The position numbers and the translations under genes are program-made. Of a stretch of 64,000 nt of DNA, positions 38,101 to 49,474 are shown one piece after another. Each line of letters begins with the position of its first letter. Position 1 is the stretch's first letter. The stretch is from positions 2,942,231 through 3,006,230 of the forward strand of contig JACTAT010000027.1 in assembly GCA_014526335.1 (NCBI GenBank), written 5' to 3'. The DNA is from Chrysaora quinquecirrha (Eukaryota; Cnidaria; Scyphozoa; Semaeostomeae; Pelagiidae). The notes under the pieces are model-generated. The model ran no database searches, was not told the DNA's origin, and saw nothing but the letters and a program-made list of their open reading frames with translations.

Positions 38101-39684
38101 TCATCTGCTTCTGATTTCCTTAGGCTTAACTGTTGCAGTTTTTCATTGTTCTCTTTAACTGAAAGTTAGAGTAAAATGTCAGATATATGCACGGCTCTGT
38201 ACTTGTATATGTGGTATAAAACTGGTTAAAATATTTCAAACAAATATATAAATATTGTGGCTGTGTTATTTTGAATGCATACTTAGTGAATCTATACACG
38301 AATACATTAAACCGTCAGCATGTCTGGGAACCTGATTTTAAAACTTTGAAGGCACTGTGGCTTTGTGGTCTTGTCCAGCTAACTTAATTTCGTACGTCAT
38401 TTTTTAGAATTGGACCACCCCTCATCAATCTCATCTTTGCTATAGTTTAAAATACATGCCTATACCGTTGGAGCTCTAGAAAGGAATAATAGTGCTGTAA
38501 AAGATGTTAGCTTACTTTGATCAGCTAAATCTAACGTTTGCATTTTGATTTCATTGAGTTCCGCAGCAAGTGGATTGCTTTCCCATTTCTCTTTGTATTG
38601 AGCCCATTTTGAATTGTACCTCTCAAGAGTTGTTTGATGTTTCTCCCTAAAATTTGTAACAAAAGAGAGACGGTAAAACAGAGGTCACTTATACAGCACA
38701 GGCACTTGCGTCGTGCGGCTCGGAACGGTATCGATTTTCGCGATTTCGGTATAAGGAATGGTGTCAGTTTTTACGATTTGGGTGTTTTGGTAAAGGAACG
38801 GTGTAGATTCTTACGATTTTGGTCTAGGGACGGTCTCCATTTTCACGACTTTTATGTTTGAACAATGGAAAGTTGGAAAAAGGTCATAAATTTTCGAAAA
38901 ACTGGTTTAAGGTCGGATATGTTTTAATGTTCACATCCCTTACAAAATTTGATCAATGGCCCCCCCCCACCTGTTATAGATCCCAATGCTTCTTTACTCT
39001 CTGATCATACAGTTCATAGGTCATCAATCCTATGCGGCCTATCCTGCAATGCGACAAGCTTTGCCATATGGTCATATTAAACTAAACAAACCTCTGTTGC
39101 CTGCATACCCGCATCACTTCTTCACGCTGTTTCTGCAATTGTTCAACATGATTGTCGATAATATAGGTTGATTTTCTTAGGCTGCAAAATTTAAGAACAT
39201 CGTCCAATGTTGGATTGTAAGTTCTAGTTAGCTAACTAGCTTTTTTAATTAGTTAGCTAGCTAGTTATTTAGTTATTTAGTAAGTTAGTTTGTTAGTTAT
39301 TTCGTTAGCTTGGTAGTTAGTTAGTTGGTTAGTTGGTTATTTATTTACTTAGTTAGTTAGTTAGTTAGTTAGTTTGTTTGTTAGTTTGTTAGTTATGGAT
39401 AATTAGTTAGTCAGTTGTTTTGTGTGTTAGTAGGTAAGTTTCTCTGCTAGTCGGTTAGTTAGTTTATTAATTAATTCCTTAGTTAGTTGATTAGTTCATT
39501 CCTAAACTAGCTATTTCATTTGTTAGTTAATAAGTTAGTAAGTTAGTTAGTTAGTTAGATAATTAGTTAGTTAGTCAGTTGGTTTGTGGGTTAGTAGGTT
39601 AGTTATTTAGCTAGTTGGTAAGTTCGTTTATTAATTCATTTCTTAGTTAGTTAATTTGTTTATTCCTAAATTAGTTAGCTAGTT

Positions 39685-39735
<51 letters not shown>

Positions 39736-39792
39736 TAGTTAGTTTGATAGTTAGTAAGTTAGTTAGATAGACAGTTAGTTAATTAGTTAGTT

Positions 39793-39824
<32 letters not shown>

Positions 39825-39840
39825 AGTCAGTCAGTCAGTC

Positions 39841-39887
<47 letters not shown>

Positions 39888-40598
39888 CAGTTAGTTATTT
39901 TTTGAATTGTTTGATGAGTTAGCTAATTGATGAGTTAATTAACCTCATTGCAGTGTCTTTGTTGTTCTTGTATTGCGTTGCTAGAAATGTTGTCTCTTCA
40001 TCAAGCCTTGTTATCGTTTCTTCAAGATTTCCCACAGCCAAATTCTGTTCTTGAATTTGTTTTTCTAAATCTTCAAAAAGCAATCAGTTATAATCAAATA
40101 AATAATAAATCTATAATGAACTAATTTGATAAAAGCTTTATGATAAGAGAAAAAAGTTTAGATCATGTAAATTGCACATCACCTTTTGTTATGTGAACTT
40201 CTTCGTCGATTTTACTCAGTAGGCGTGAGTTTTCGAACTCTAGAATTCGAAATTATGTCATCAATTACCTTGCAAAAGATAATGAGGGGCTATAGAAAGG
40301 GGGGCTCCCTTTTTCCCCCGTTTCAAGCCCTAGTGCTCTTGGTAGAAATGTAGAAAAGGAGTTAGGAAAACATAATAAGCTTCTAGGCTGCAAACTTGTT
40401 TGTGCCTTATAATGATTTATAAATAATAATCGTAAGAATAAAGTTTGGATTGGTGATTGGAGTTAGTTTTTTTTTGGATTTTTAAGTTTGATAAACAAGA
40501 GAGTAAAATTTGAAATAAAAGTTTACCAATTTCTCTGACCAACCTGTGTCTTTTATTATCCTTTCCAAATCAGCAAGTGATGAAACTTCGGCGGCCAT
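32181..40598 (-). CDS. Coiled-coil protein, likely SIX6OS1-like synaptonemal complex protein
   Basis: Vertebrate SIX6OS1 is a central-element protein of the synaptonemal complex needed for meiotic synapsis. Thirteen exons join in phase: 40544-40598, 40183-40239, 39944-40070, 39092-39181, 38516-38646, 38093-38158, 37286-37402, 35371-36069, 34570-34974, 34018-34250, 33290-33430, 33008-33080 and 32181-32323, about 778 residues. Exons 1-7 are coiled coil. YNSKWAQYKEKWESNPLAAE in exon 5 resembles the SIX6OS1 segment around its QYQLKYSETPFS. VKTNDILKDFQQSQKALSDV in exon 7 resembles its ETQDILKHASNL region. Exons 8-10 are low complexity, rich in Met, Pro and Glu. The C-terminus is Phe-rich (FSLF, FTFSFG, final FSLF), like the vertebrate FSFPFSFG tail. 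Exon 11 uses a GC donor; the exon 7 acceptor was chosen by phase. Homology rests on remembered motifs, so another coiled-coil family is possible. Confidence 0.6.
33818..33994. repeat. Fragment related to the 19208-19484 MITE
   Basis: It shares TGTTTGGCCACGTC, AACATTGCTTA and the terminal TTTGATCGTTTGGCCAGGGC with the element in the ALDH4A1 intron. It lies in the intron between exons 10 and 11 of the SIX6OS1-like gene. Confidence 0.55.
34311..34372 (-). repeat. Short SINE fragment
   Basis: About 60 bases match the body of the window's SINE (GGCCAGCCGCTAGGATCGCA, then GTAGATTAACTTA). Confidence 0.5.
36150..37215 (+). repeat. (CTAA)n array with higher-order repeats
   Basis: CTAA tetranucleotides with CTCA, CTAG and CCAA variants fill about 1.06 kb of one intron (between exons 7 and 8) of the SIX6OS1-like gene. 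A long unit beginning CCTAAGTAAGTAGCTTATTA recurs at about 36152, 36633 and 37030. It is separated by non-repeat spacers with TTAGAAATTCTTAAAAGATA. Whole blocks of several hundred bases have therefore been duplicated. Confidence 0.95.
37790..38060 (+). repeat. Minisatellite, GGCACAAATGTCGGGAAAAT-type unit
   Basis: Irregular 15-30 bp units built from TTGGCACAAA and TGTCGGGAAAA repeat at least a dozen times in the intron between exons 6 and 7 of the SIX6OS1-like gene. Confidence 0.85.
39218..39925 (+). repeat. (TTAG)n / (TCAG)n array
   Basis: TTAG tetranucleotides, with a GTAA stretch near 39690-39735 and a TCAG stretch near 39797-39842, fill an intron between exons 3 and 4 of the SIX6OS1-like gene. 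The unit is the reverse complement of the CTAA array 2 kb away in the same gene. Confidence 0.95.
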
Positions 40599-42299
40599 TC
40601 TAAAGTTCAACGGGTGATAAAATTTGATGAAATAGAGCTGTGAGAAGTTTGGATATCATTAAACAAAGCGATTTCACGACATCAAGCTAGATAGAAACTA
40701 GGCCTGCAGAGGAGAGGCCTACCTACCTAGTAGGATGAGTTCGTGTATCTAAGTAATGATTTTGTTGGAGGCGCATCATACATAGTCTAGACATTGCCTG
40801 CATAAAGTCGTGCGATTTCGAATTTTAAGCAAAATTTTAAAGTTCAATATTCTTGTCATTGGGTATTATTAATTAATATCCAGATTAAAATATTAAAATA
40901 CCTGAAACTTTCCATGAAATTTGAATTGATTGAAATCCAAAACGTAAACAATGAAAATTTTTTATTCGTCATTCAAATTTTCCCGCCAAAATATATTCAG
41001 AGCGCGGCTGAGTCGAAACGAGGTTCAGCTGATTTTCAAATTTCAACCACAAGAACAAAGGCGACATTCGATTTGACCGCTGTGCAGAATACGCTGCACC
41101 GACGGCGCAGGTAGATTAGCGCGCATGAGTCAAGTTGACTCAGTCACGTCAGCGGCCTTTCGTTTTCAAAATTTCCATCTCAAAGCCAGAAATGATGGTT
41201 GACTGAAATAAATTTAAATGCTCAAAGAGGAATGATCAGTGAAAGAAATTAAAGATAAGTGTGGATAATCATTTAATTTTTCATGTTGATAACTAAACAG
41301 TTGTATTCGTTTAACCAAATTGCATGAAGAAACCTCGTTTTTTGAGTGCCCTTGGGAGCGGCGATAAAATGACAAATTTTTTAACAGAACTAAAAATTGG
41401 TGAAACTAAAAGGGATTTTTCAGAACGATAAAGTCGCTGATACCACACAAAAGTAAATTAAATCACAAGATTGATCACTTAATAGTAAAAAAATCAAATT
41501 TGTTCACAAATCTATCGTGAAGAACTTTGTAGAAATTAAGGGTTTTTGGGACAGCTTTTTCAAGTGTTGCCGTTGGAGTGCGATGGCTCCTGTCCTTGAT
41601 GGAGGACTTTCGCGCCAAAGTGATCTGATCTTCAAAAATATTGTTGTTCATTGATAATTTGCAAGTAACTACCAGTAAAAGTTGATTTACTCGTATACCT
41701 TTTAACTTCTATGCATATTTTTTGTAAAGTTTATAGTTGTTCTGACAGACGCAGTTTCGTTCCTTTTCTTAGGCCCAATCCATGCGAAATTTTTTTTTCG
41801 ATAAACTTCAATAACTACAAAGCGATTTTTCAGAAAGATAAAGTCGGTGATACCACACAAAATTTAAGTAAACCCCAAGATTGGTCACTTAATAGTAAAA
41901 AAATCAAATTTGTTCAAAAATCTATCGTGAAGAACTTGCAAAAAATAAGGGTTTTTGCTTCTAACCCTGTCACTTTTCCCAGCATCAGCAACATGTAATA
42001 TTGCAAAAATGAAAACAAAGAGTAACACTACAATACGAACCATTTTCACTCGAGGTTGTAAACAAGAACAAAATATTTAAGTAGTTTTGAAGAAAACTGT
42101 TTGAATGATAGTTTTGAAGAGAACTGTTTGATATATTTTAATAAACTAGCTATTATTACACTTAGAAACCTAAAACGCCGCCATATTGTTTCCCACCAAA
42201 ATAATTTAGTTGCTCAAATTTCCCGGCGAATTTCGCGCATGCTCAGACGAATGTCGCCTTTGTTAACCACAAGTCGATTCGACGTCGACAGGTCAAACT
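40599..42299. other. Divergent intergenic region with a 110-bp direct repeat
   Basis: The region separates the divergent starts of the SIX6OS1-like gene and SEC62, the rest being occupied by the foldback element. A direct repeat of about 110 bp is present at 41416-41527 and 41825-41936 (GATAAAGTCG, then GATACCACACAAAA). No conserved coding frame was found. Confidence 0.55.
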
Positions 42300-42308
42300 A
42301 AAAATCAA

Positions 42309-43021
42309 CGCAGTGACTATTTGACCGGCAGCCGGTCAAGCCTAAATGAAAACTAAGTGACCGGCAGTCTTCTTACGCATGCGCAAAAGTAGGCTGGTGC
42401 CGGAAAAAATCTGTGAATGGCGGGACTTTGCTGTGATCTCTTGAGTTTCTTTATCCAACTTGATTGATGAAGTTTATTTCTGAAATTTCTTTGATGACTT
42501 CTGGTGATTAAGAAGTGAAAGTTCCTAACCTTTTTTGGATTCTAATTAGGAAATTTCTAGACGGGAATAGGTGGGCAGTGGCCTAGCCAGACAACACTTG
42601 GAAAAATTTTGCACGCGAGCGCCCACGCAAGTGTATAGTCTGACTAGGCCATTTTCAGGAATCGAAAATTTCCAGAAATCCGCAACTAAAGGTTTCAGAA
42701 AATTCATAGCTTCTTAAAATCATCGTTTTGTCTTGGAAAATACATTTGGATTGGTTCTATCTTAATCGGGAACAAAAAGTAGAAGTCCAACGGACCCGTT
42801 GCGTAGGCTCTCGCGTGATAAATTTCTAAGTGCCGTCCAGCTAGGCCATTTTCAGAGATCGAAAATTTCCAGAGCTCGGCAACCAAAAAGGTTCTAGAAA
42901 ACAAAACCAAGCCAAGTCTTCTCGAGTTTTGGCCGCAATTTCTTGCGCATGCGTACAATAGACTGCCGGTCATTTAGTTTTTACTTAGGCCTGACCGGCT
43001 GCCGGTCAAATAGTCACTGCG
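42309..43021. mobile_element. Mutator-like foldback MITE with 9-bp target duplication
   Basis: The 713-bp element begins CGCAGTGACTATTTGACCGG, and its last 80 bases are an inverted copy of its first 80, ending GTCACTGCG. A perfect 9-bp direct duplication AAAAATCAA flanks it (42300-42308 and 43022-43030). Long inverted ends with a 9-bp duplication are typical of Mutator-like elements. There is no transposase frame. It ends 27 bases before the SEC62 start codon, so it sits in the promoter or 5' UTR. Confidence 0.85.
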
Positions 43022-43048
43022 AAAAATCAAAGCAAGTTGTCACTGAAA

Positions 43049-46000
43049 ATGTCTGACAAAAATGAAAGAAAATCACTGAGAAAAAGAAGAGGAAAAAAGG
43101 TAATGAATGCATAAGATTGTTTCCTTTTAGTTATTGTAATTATCAGAGAAAAAAATTGCAATTAAGATCTTTTTGGTGGTGTTTGAAAAGCGAAGTCTTG
43201 TTTGAACTAGTCTCTAGGGCCTAGGCCTATAAAAGGGAAAGGGCCTAAGCCGCCTCTAATTAAGGCCTAACCCTTTGTTTTACCTCGCCCTGTTGAATAT
43301 TTTGTTGTTACTCAGTTTGAACGTATAGACTTTTACAAAGCTAAAAGTGGCTCCTTAAAATAAAATGACGTATCGTTCATGTCTAGAAAGGGTTATTATA
43401 TAACCTATCTATTTTTCCAATTTTTTAGTAGGTAGATAGTAGGTAGGTGTCATTCATTTAGTGAATTGTTATTTTTTATTTTTTGAAGGGGCAGAGTGAA
43501 GAAGATAAACTAACAAAGGATGAAACTGAAGTTGCAAAATATCTAAGATGGAATTTGAAAACAAAGAAATCTGCTATGTATGGTGATGAAGTCTACTATT
43601 TTACAGGTATATTCAATGTTTCTGATTTTTCTGAACTTATGTCTTTCTCTGCTAGCAACCAGTAAGTCATAACAGTAAATCCTTGAATAAGTCCCTGTGG
43701 GCTTTTTTGCAAAATGAATTTAATAGTGGGGGCTTGTTCAATGGAGGGGTCTTATTTTAGAGCTCAGTAGTTCCAGTTTGTTTTCAGCAGAATAGCAGAG
43801 AGAAAAAGGAGTCTCATCTGTATTCTACAATCAAAATTAGCTGCTTGCCAACAGCCAGTGGCTGATTATGAATTGAACTGATAGTAAATCCTATCAGCAC
43901 AGTAACTTTTTCAGTGGTTCAATTAATTTTCATTGTTTTAATTACCTATTTTAAAAATGCATTATAGACATTAAACAAATTCAAAAGGCCTTTGAGTAAT
44001 TCCCCTTGGAGGCTTTTTTGAGGGGGGTTTATTTGCAAAAGTGAATTCTTAGGATGGGGGTTTTTTTAAGGGGGGGCTAATTCTCAGGTTGAGCTTATTT
44101 GCAAATTTGAATTAATGAGGACATTGTTCACATCTGTCCATTCTGTTGCTAATTTTGAAGGTAGAGCACTAGGCTAGAGTACCTTGGTCAAGGGTTTTAA
44201 TCCCACCTAGCTCCAAGTTTTTCTTTCCAGTTAGATTTGGTTGATGTTGTTATGTTCAAATATTATTACCTTGAATCAACAATTCTATTTTGCCTCAACA
44301 TGTTTGACCTTGATGATCATAATTTTCTATTTAGGATCAAAGATTGTTGATTTAATGCTTGATTCCAAATGGGCATCTGGAAAAGCAAAGAAATCTTCAA
44401 TTGAGTTTACAGACAGAGAATCAACCTACAATCTCCTTGATAAGTATGTCAATCAAAACTACAATCAAATTTCATACAGTATATTTACTGAAAATGGTGA
44501 ACTCTAGGATAGAGTTTTCTACAAGTTACGTATCACAATAGATGGGATTCAAACTTTGGCTGCATGATCAGAGAGCCAAGGATATTTCCAGCTTTCATGA
44601 AATTTTATGTTTTCACCATGATAGCTTTGAAGTATAGTTGTGTAGCCAGTCCTTTGTGATTCAAGGAGTTCTGCTTGGGTGTGTTTGAATCTTTATTTTC
44701 CCTTTATTAAAACATTGAAATCGATTGTCATTTCAGCTAGTAAATACTCACTCTACTCAGGATACTTAGCATGCCAGTTTTTAGCACATAGCTTGATTGC
44801 AATGATTGCTTGTGATGATTGTTTGCTATGATTGAATGATTAATGATTATGATTGAATGATTGATTATTTTGATTGGATGATTGCTTGTTATGATTGATT
44901 GATTGATTGTTGTGTTTGAATGATTGTTGTGATTGATTGATCAATTGATTGTTATGATAGATTGATTAAGGTAGTTCTTTTTATCGTGTTGTCCCATTCA
45001 AACTAGTCTTGCTGGCATTCTTACTTTTTATTTTGATTGATGGTTCTGATTATGTGATTGATGTACTGATTGATGTGATTTTGTTGATTACTAGAATGAT
45101 AATGCTTGGATTGTTCAGTCGTGTGCATAGAATTTACAAGGAGAAGAAGACCAAGGAGAAAAAAGATGACAAGAAAAAGCAAAAAGAAGAAAAAGAGCAA
45201 ATTGAAGCCAAATCAAGTGAAGTTGAACAATCTCCTAAAAAAGAGAAAAAGGTTAATTAATTGTTAGTTTCTATACATCATTGTCTGGTCAAAGCTTTAA
45301 GAGTATTCACAACAATATGAAGGTGCTTTGTCTATCTATCTATCTACCAATTAATGCAAACTTCAACAAGCTGAAGGTTACTGCATATAACAAAAGTGAG
45401 AAAAAGAGAAAATAAAGAAAATCGAGATGATGTACCCCTCTGAGTAGGAAATTTTTTAGACAGGTAATACAGCACTTTCCTTTCTATTTAGGCAAGGAAA
45501 GGCAGTGTTTTGGATTGATCCACTTTGGAGGGTATTTACCAGATTTCAAAGTTGATGTTAAAAAAAAACAAGGGTCCTGGAAATAGTCGCAATGAACCGA
45601 GCATTAAAATTTCCTACTAAAAGGCGTAGATCAATTTATTTACTGGTTGGGTATTGTGGTATAAGCGAGTGGTATACAGTAAGCGAGTGGTATAAGCGAG
45701 TGGTATAAGCGAGTGGTATAAGCGAGTGGTATAAGCGAGTGGTATAAGCGAGGTCAGTATTCGAGCCACATCCACGGTAGCATCACAGGCAGGCTCAAGT
45801 TCTCGATTAGTTAATCTACTTCTGAGATCCTAGTGACTGGCGCTAAGCACATCATTTCACCTTCACCTTTATGATAAAGGCAATCTGAAATCAATTGGTT
45901 TTCCAAGAGTTTTTAAAGCTTTAAAAAGCGAAATTTCTTATGTCGAGGGTTTCTAATTGTTTTAAGTTTGATTTATTTTTCTAGGACAAAGAAAGCAAAG

Positions 46001-47471
46001 AGAGCAAGGAAGGAAAGAAGAAAAAAAGGTGATCAATCTTTCACAAATAAATCATGCTTCCAATTTCTTTATTCCCCAAATTCTTCACATGTCAATTTCT
46101 TCTTCTGCAAAGTTACTGTTATAAAGACAAACTCTTCAAAATTGCATTCCGAATCCCAAATCTCTCTTTCCCAAAATTTGACTAATAAGGATGTCTACCC
46201 TTTGAAGGTGCTGTGGCTTCGTGGCCTAATCCAGGTGGATCGCAGTGTCAGAAGCTCAGCAAGGTCAGAGTGCGAGCTTCAGCTACGGTATCATCGCAAC
46301 CAGGGTCAAGGTCCTGATTTATTAACCTGATACCGAGATCTGAGCGACTGGCGCTGAATACACCATTTCATCTTCACCTTCTACAGCAATTGTTGGCCAG
46401 GAAACAACCTTATGGTAATCGCAACCCCATCTACTGATGAATAGAGCCAGCACTTAGGTTTTTGGTAGCGTCTCCTTTTTCTTACTTTGAGTTATCTTTG
46501 AGTAAGTTAATAGTTGATCTTTTTTTAGGTGAAAGTTAGCCTTGAGCCACATGAGCACAATATTTTTATGGACTCCGAGGATGTATGTTATTATAAATGT
46601 TTATTTATTGCTTTTTATTTGCTAAGTAACGCAACCTTATCGAACTTGAACATAAAAAAGCTCCGCAAACAAACCGCTTATTTTCACCAATCGAAAATCA
46701 GTAATTATAAAATTTTGATGAGATCGGAAATATCTTTGGCATGCTAATAACGTATACATTTGATCTTCAGCGCCACTCAGCTACCGTTTCTTCAAATTTT
46801 AGATGTGAAAATTATTTACAAGACCTCAGTTACCTACTATTTGCCCATACTTGCCTGGTTGTTTGTGGTTTCAGTTGCAATTACTTTATTTTATTTATGG
46901 GGATTATTTCTTTCATTTGCAGGCAGTCTTCATTTGGATTTATGACCCAGTTCATCCTAAGACATTCTTCATGGGAATTCTACTTGGTAAGTGTCAATAA
47001 TCAATCATCATCATCATCATCATCACTATCATTATCATCGTTATCATCGTCATCGTCATCAGCATCATCGCCATCATCATGATCATCATCATTATCATGA
47101 CAATCGTAATCATCATTATCATTATCATCATTATTATCATGGCAATCGTAATCATCATCATCATTATCATCATCATTATCATCATCACAATCGTTATCAT
47201 CATCATCATCTTTGCAGTGGTAGCATCATCGTTATTACCATCATCGTTATCATCGTCATCGTCATCAGCATCATCGAAATCATGATGATCATCATCATCA
47301 TCATGATCATCATCATTATCATGACAATCGTAATCATCATTATCATTATCATCATTATTATCATGGCAATCGTAATCATCATCATCATCATTATCATCAT
47401 CATTATCATCATCACAATCGTTATCATCATCATCATCTTTGCAGTGGTAGCATCATCGTTATTACCACCAC

Positions 47472-47569
<98 letters not shown>

Positions 47570-48621
47570 CCACTACCACCACCATCATTATCACCAATTT
47601 ATTTAAGCTGATTAAGTTCTACTCGTTGCAAATTACATAATCCAAAAAGTTTTTATGTATGTTTTGAATTTTAGTTATTGGTACAATTGCAGTCTGTCTC
47701 TTTCCACTTTGGCCTGAGAGTTTCCGTGTTTACAGCTGGTATTTGAGTGTTCTTGCAATGGTCTTTGTTGGTGTTATAATATTCCTCGCTATATGTAAGT
47801 AGTAATCTTATATATTCCTATGACATAACATTTCACACTAAATAAAGTAAAAAATTTAAATTTTTGACTAAATCTAAATCTTTAAATTTAAATCTAAATT
47901 CTAAAAACCACCCTTGGTACTTATTAGAGGGAGTGATTGATTCCAATATTTCGGGATTATGGCGGCCGTTTATTTCAGAGGGTCAGGGGGGAACAAAGGG
48001 TTAGTAGCTAATCATGGGCTGGGGAAATAAATGTAGTCGTGCTATCTGGTTATAAAACCATTGTTGAATTTAAGTCGGAATATGTCTGTTTTTGAAAGTT
48101 TTCCCCATGTTGCTGGCGCTGCAATCCTCAAAGCTCCCGCATCCTAACCCTATGCAGTTATTAGAGGAAGTTCAGTCAGTGTAGAATTTTCTACCACTCA
48201 CTAATTCAGGTCAGAAAATATTTTATTGATTTTTATTGTTTTAGTCCGGTATATTGTGTTTGGTATTTTGTGGTGTGCAACATTTGGCAAGCTGCATTTT
48301 TGGCTGCTTCCTAACCTAACAGCTGATTGTGGATTTTTTGAATCATTTGTACCGGTTTACGAATACACGATGTCCGGAAAGACAGAAGCAGAAGTGGAAG
48401 AACAAAATCAGGGCGACAATGAAAACTCGAAATCAGCTGATGGTGAAGGGAATGATGAAGATATTGAAGAAAGTAAAAATGAATGTCTTGATCAGAATAA
48501 TAGTGAGAAAAATGGAGAAAGAAATAAAGATAATGATGAAGGCGAGTCATGGGTAAAGGTAACGAAATCAGATGTAGAAACAGAAACACAAATTGACAAT
48601 AAAGATAGTATTAAATGTTGA
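43049..48621 (+). CDS. SEC62: Translocation protein SEC62
   Basis: SEC62 is an ER membrane protein that assists the SEC61 channel in post-translational import and acts as an ER-phagy receptor in mammals. Nine exons join: 43049-43099, 43489-43606, 44335-44443, 45095-45251, 45985-46028, 46529-46582, 46923-46986, 47675-47794 and 48245-48621, about 364 residues. The N-terminal domain has VAKYLRWNLKTKKSAMYGDE and KIVDLMLDSKWASGKAKKSS. A Lys/Glu-rich linker spans exons 4-5. VSLEPHEHNIFMDSED and IWIYDPVHPKTFF lead into two membrane segments (exons 7-8 and 8-9). LHFWLLPNLTADCGFFESF follows. The tail is acidic and contains ESWVKV, which fits an LC3-interacting motif. Exon 5 appears to lack one A in the run at 46021-46027; adding it restores the join to exon 6. 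Confidence 0.95.
44790..44980 (+). repeat. GATT-rich degenerate repeat
   Basis: Imperfect GATTGATTGATT and TGATTGAATGATT words in the SEC62 intron between exons 3 and 4. Confidence 0.85.
45658..45752 (+). repeat. 13-bp minisatellite GTATAAGCGAGTG
   Basis: About seven head-to-tail copies of GTATAAGCGAGTG, one interrupted by CAGTA, directly abut the truncated head of a SINE. Confidence 0.95.
45753..45872 (+). repeat. SINE copy fused to a minisatellite
   Basis: The copy begins at the B-box region (TATTCGAGCC) and runs through the body to TTTCACCTTCACCTTTATGA. Its head is replaced by the GTATAAGCGAGTG array, which resembles the tRNA-like A-box region (TGGTATAAGCGAGTGG) and probably arose from it. 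Confidence 0.75.
46203..46382 (+). repeat. tRNA-derived SINE copy, full length
   Basis: This copy has the complete head (GGTGCTGTGGCTTCGTGGCC), a body with GACTGGCGCTGAATACACC and the CTTCACCTTCT end. It lies in the SEC62 intron between exons 5 and 6. Confidence 0.8.
46998..47596 (+). repeat. (ATC)n trinucleotide array with a 190-bp duplication
   Basis: Pure and degenerate ATC repeats fill the SEC62 intron between exons 7 and 8, starting only 12 bases after the exon 7 donor. An irregular block around ATTATCATGACAATCGTAAT and CTTTGCAGTGGTAGCATCAT appears twice (about 47040-47240 and 47245-47470). The His- and Ile-rich open frames across it are repeat artefacts. Confidence 0.97.
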
Positions 48622-49474
48622 ATTGAATTACATCATAAGCAACAGCTTTGTTTAAGGTTCTAAACTGAATTCAGATATAGTCAAACAAAAGTTTAACTTC
48701 TCATGGCCTATGTACTCTTTCTACTTTTTTGTGCCAGGCTGAGATTGACACGTCACATTATTTTCCTTTTCAACTACTTTTGGAGTCTTAACTCATTTTT
48801 GGTTTAAAATTTATGCGCTTGACAATTTTGGGCATTTTTGTAAGACTAATAAGCGTAGAGTTTCGGGCTTATTTTATTTGTAATAGACGTTTGCTAATCT
48901 TCATGGACTTCGAAGCATATTGTCTTGGGCGACTTTTTATCATCTTCCGTTTTCCATTGAGCAAAGTCTTCAATAGAAAGACTTTGAACAGAAACATTCT
49001 CTTTTCGGTAGACTTGAAATCGTATATTTTTGGTGCTTTCTTTTGAAAACGGCAGGTTAGTTTCTAAAACCTACCCCAAAAGCTTCAAGATTTTGCATTT
49101 TGTCTGATCAGCATTCCGTTTTTGGTAGCAGTGCTTTTTCGGTATAGGAAATTTTCCCCACTAAAACTAATGTTTTCAGTATTCAGCAAGGCCTCTTTTA
49201 ACATACTAACTAGGGTTGGGGGGGCATTTGCCAACACAGTCCCCCTCCTCTCCTACTGTTTTGAACTGTAGACTTACTTTTCTTAAAACAACAATATACA
49301 ATGCCCACCCAGTAAACGTCCCTTGACATAGGCCCTTGTATTCAGACGATCGCCAAAAACAAAAGGTTAGCTATCAAAAAATACGCCCTAAGACTGCTCA
49401 CTAGGAGATTCAACTAGCTGATTTACCCTACTAGATAACAAAATGAAAAGAAAGGAACAATTATCTAAGATGGT
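48622..49474. other. Convergent intergenic region
   Basis: The 3' ends of SEC62 and the secreted-protein gene face each other. No gene, RNA or named repeat was recognised. Confidence 0.4.

Noticed and set aside
39218..39925. Interstitial telomere repeat
   Set aside because: The unit is TTAG, not TTAGGG or TTAGG, and it drifts into TCAG and GTAA, so it is a plain tetranucleotide array.
46991..47611. His-, Ile- and Ser-rich frames on both strands
   Set aside because: They are products of the (ATC)n array in a SEC62 intron.
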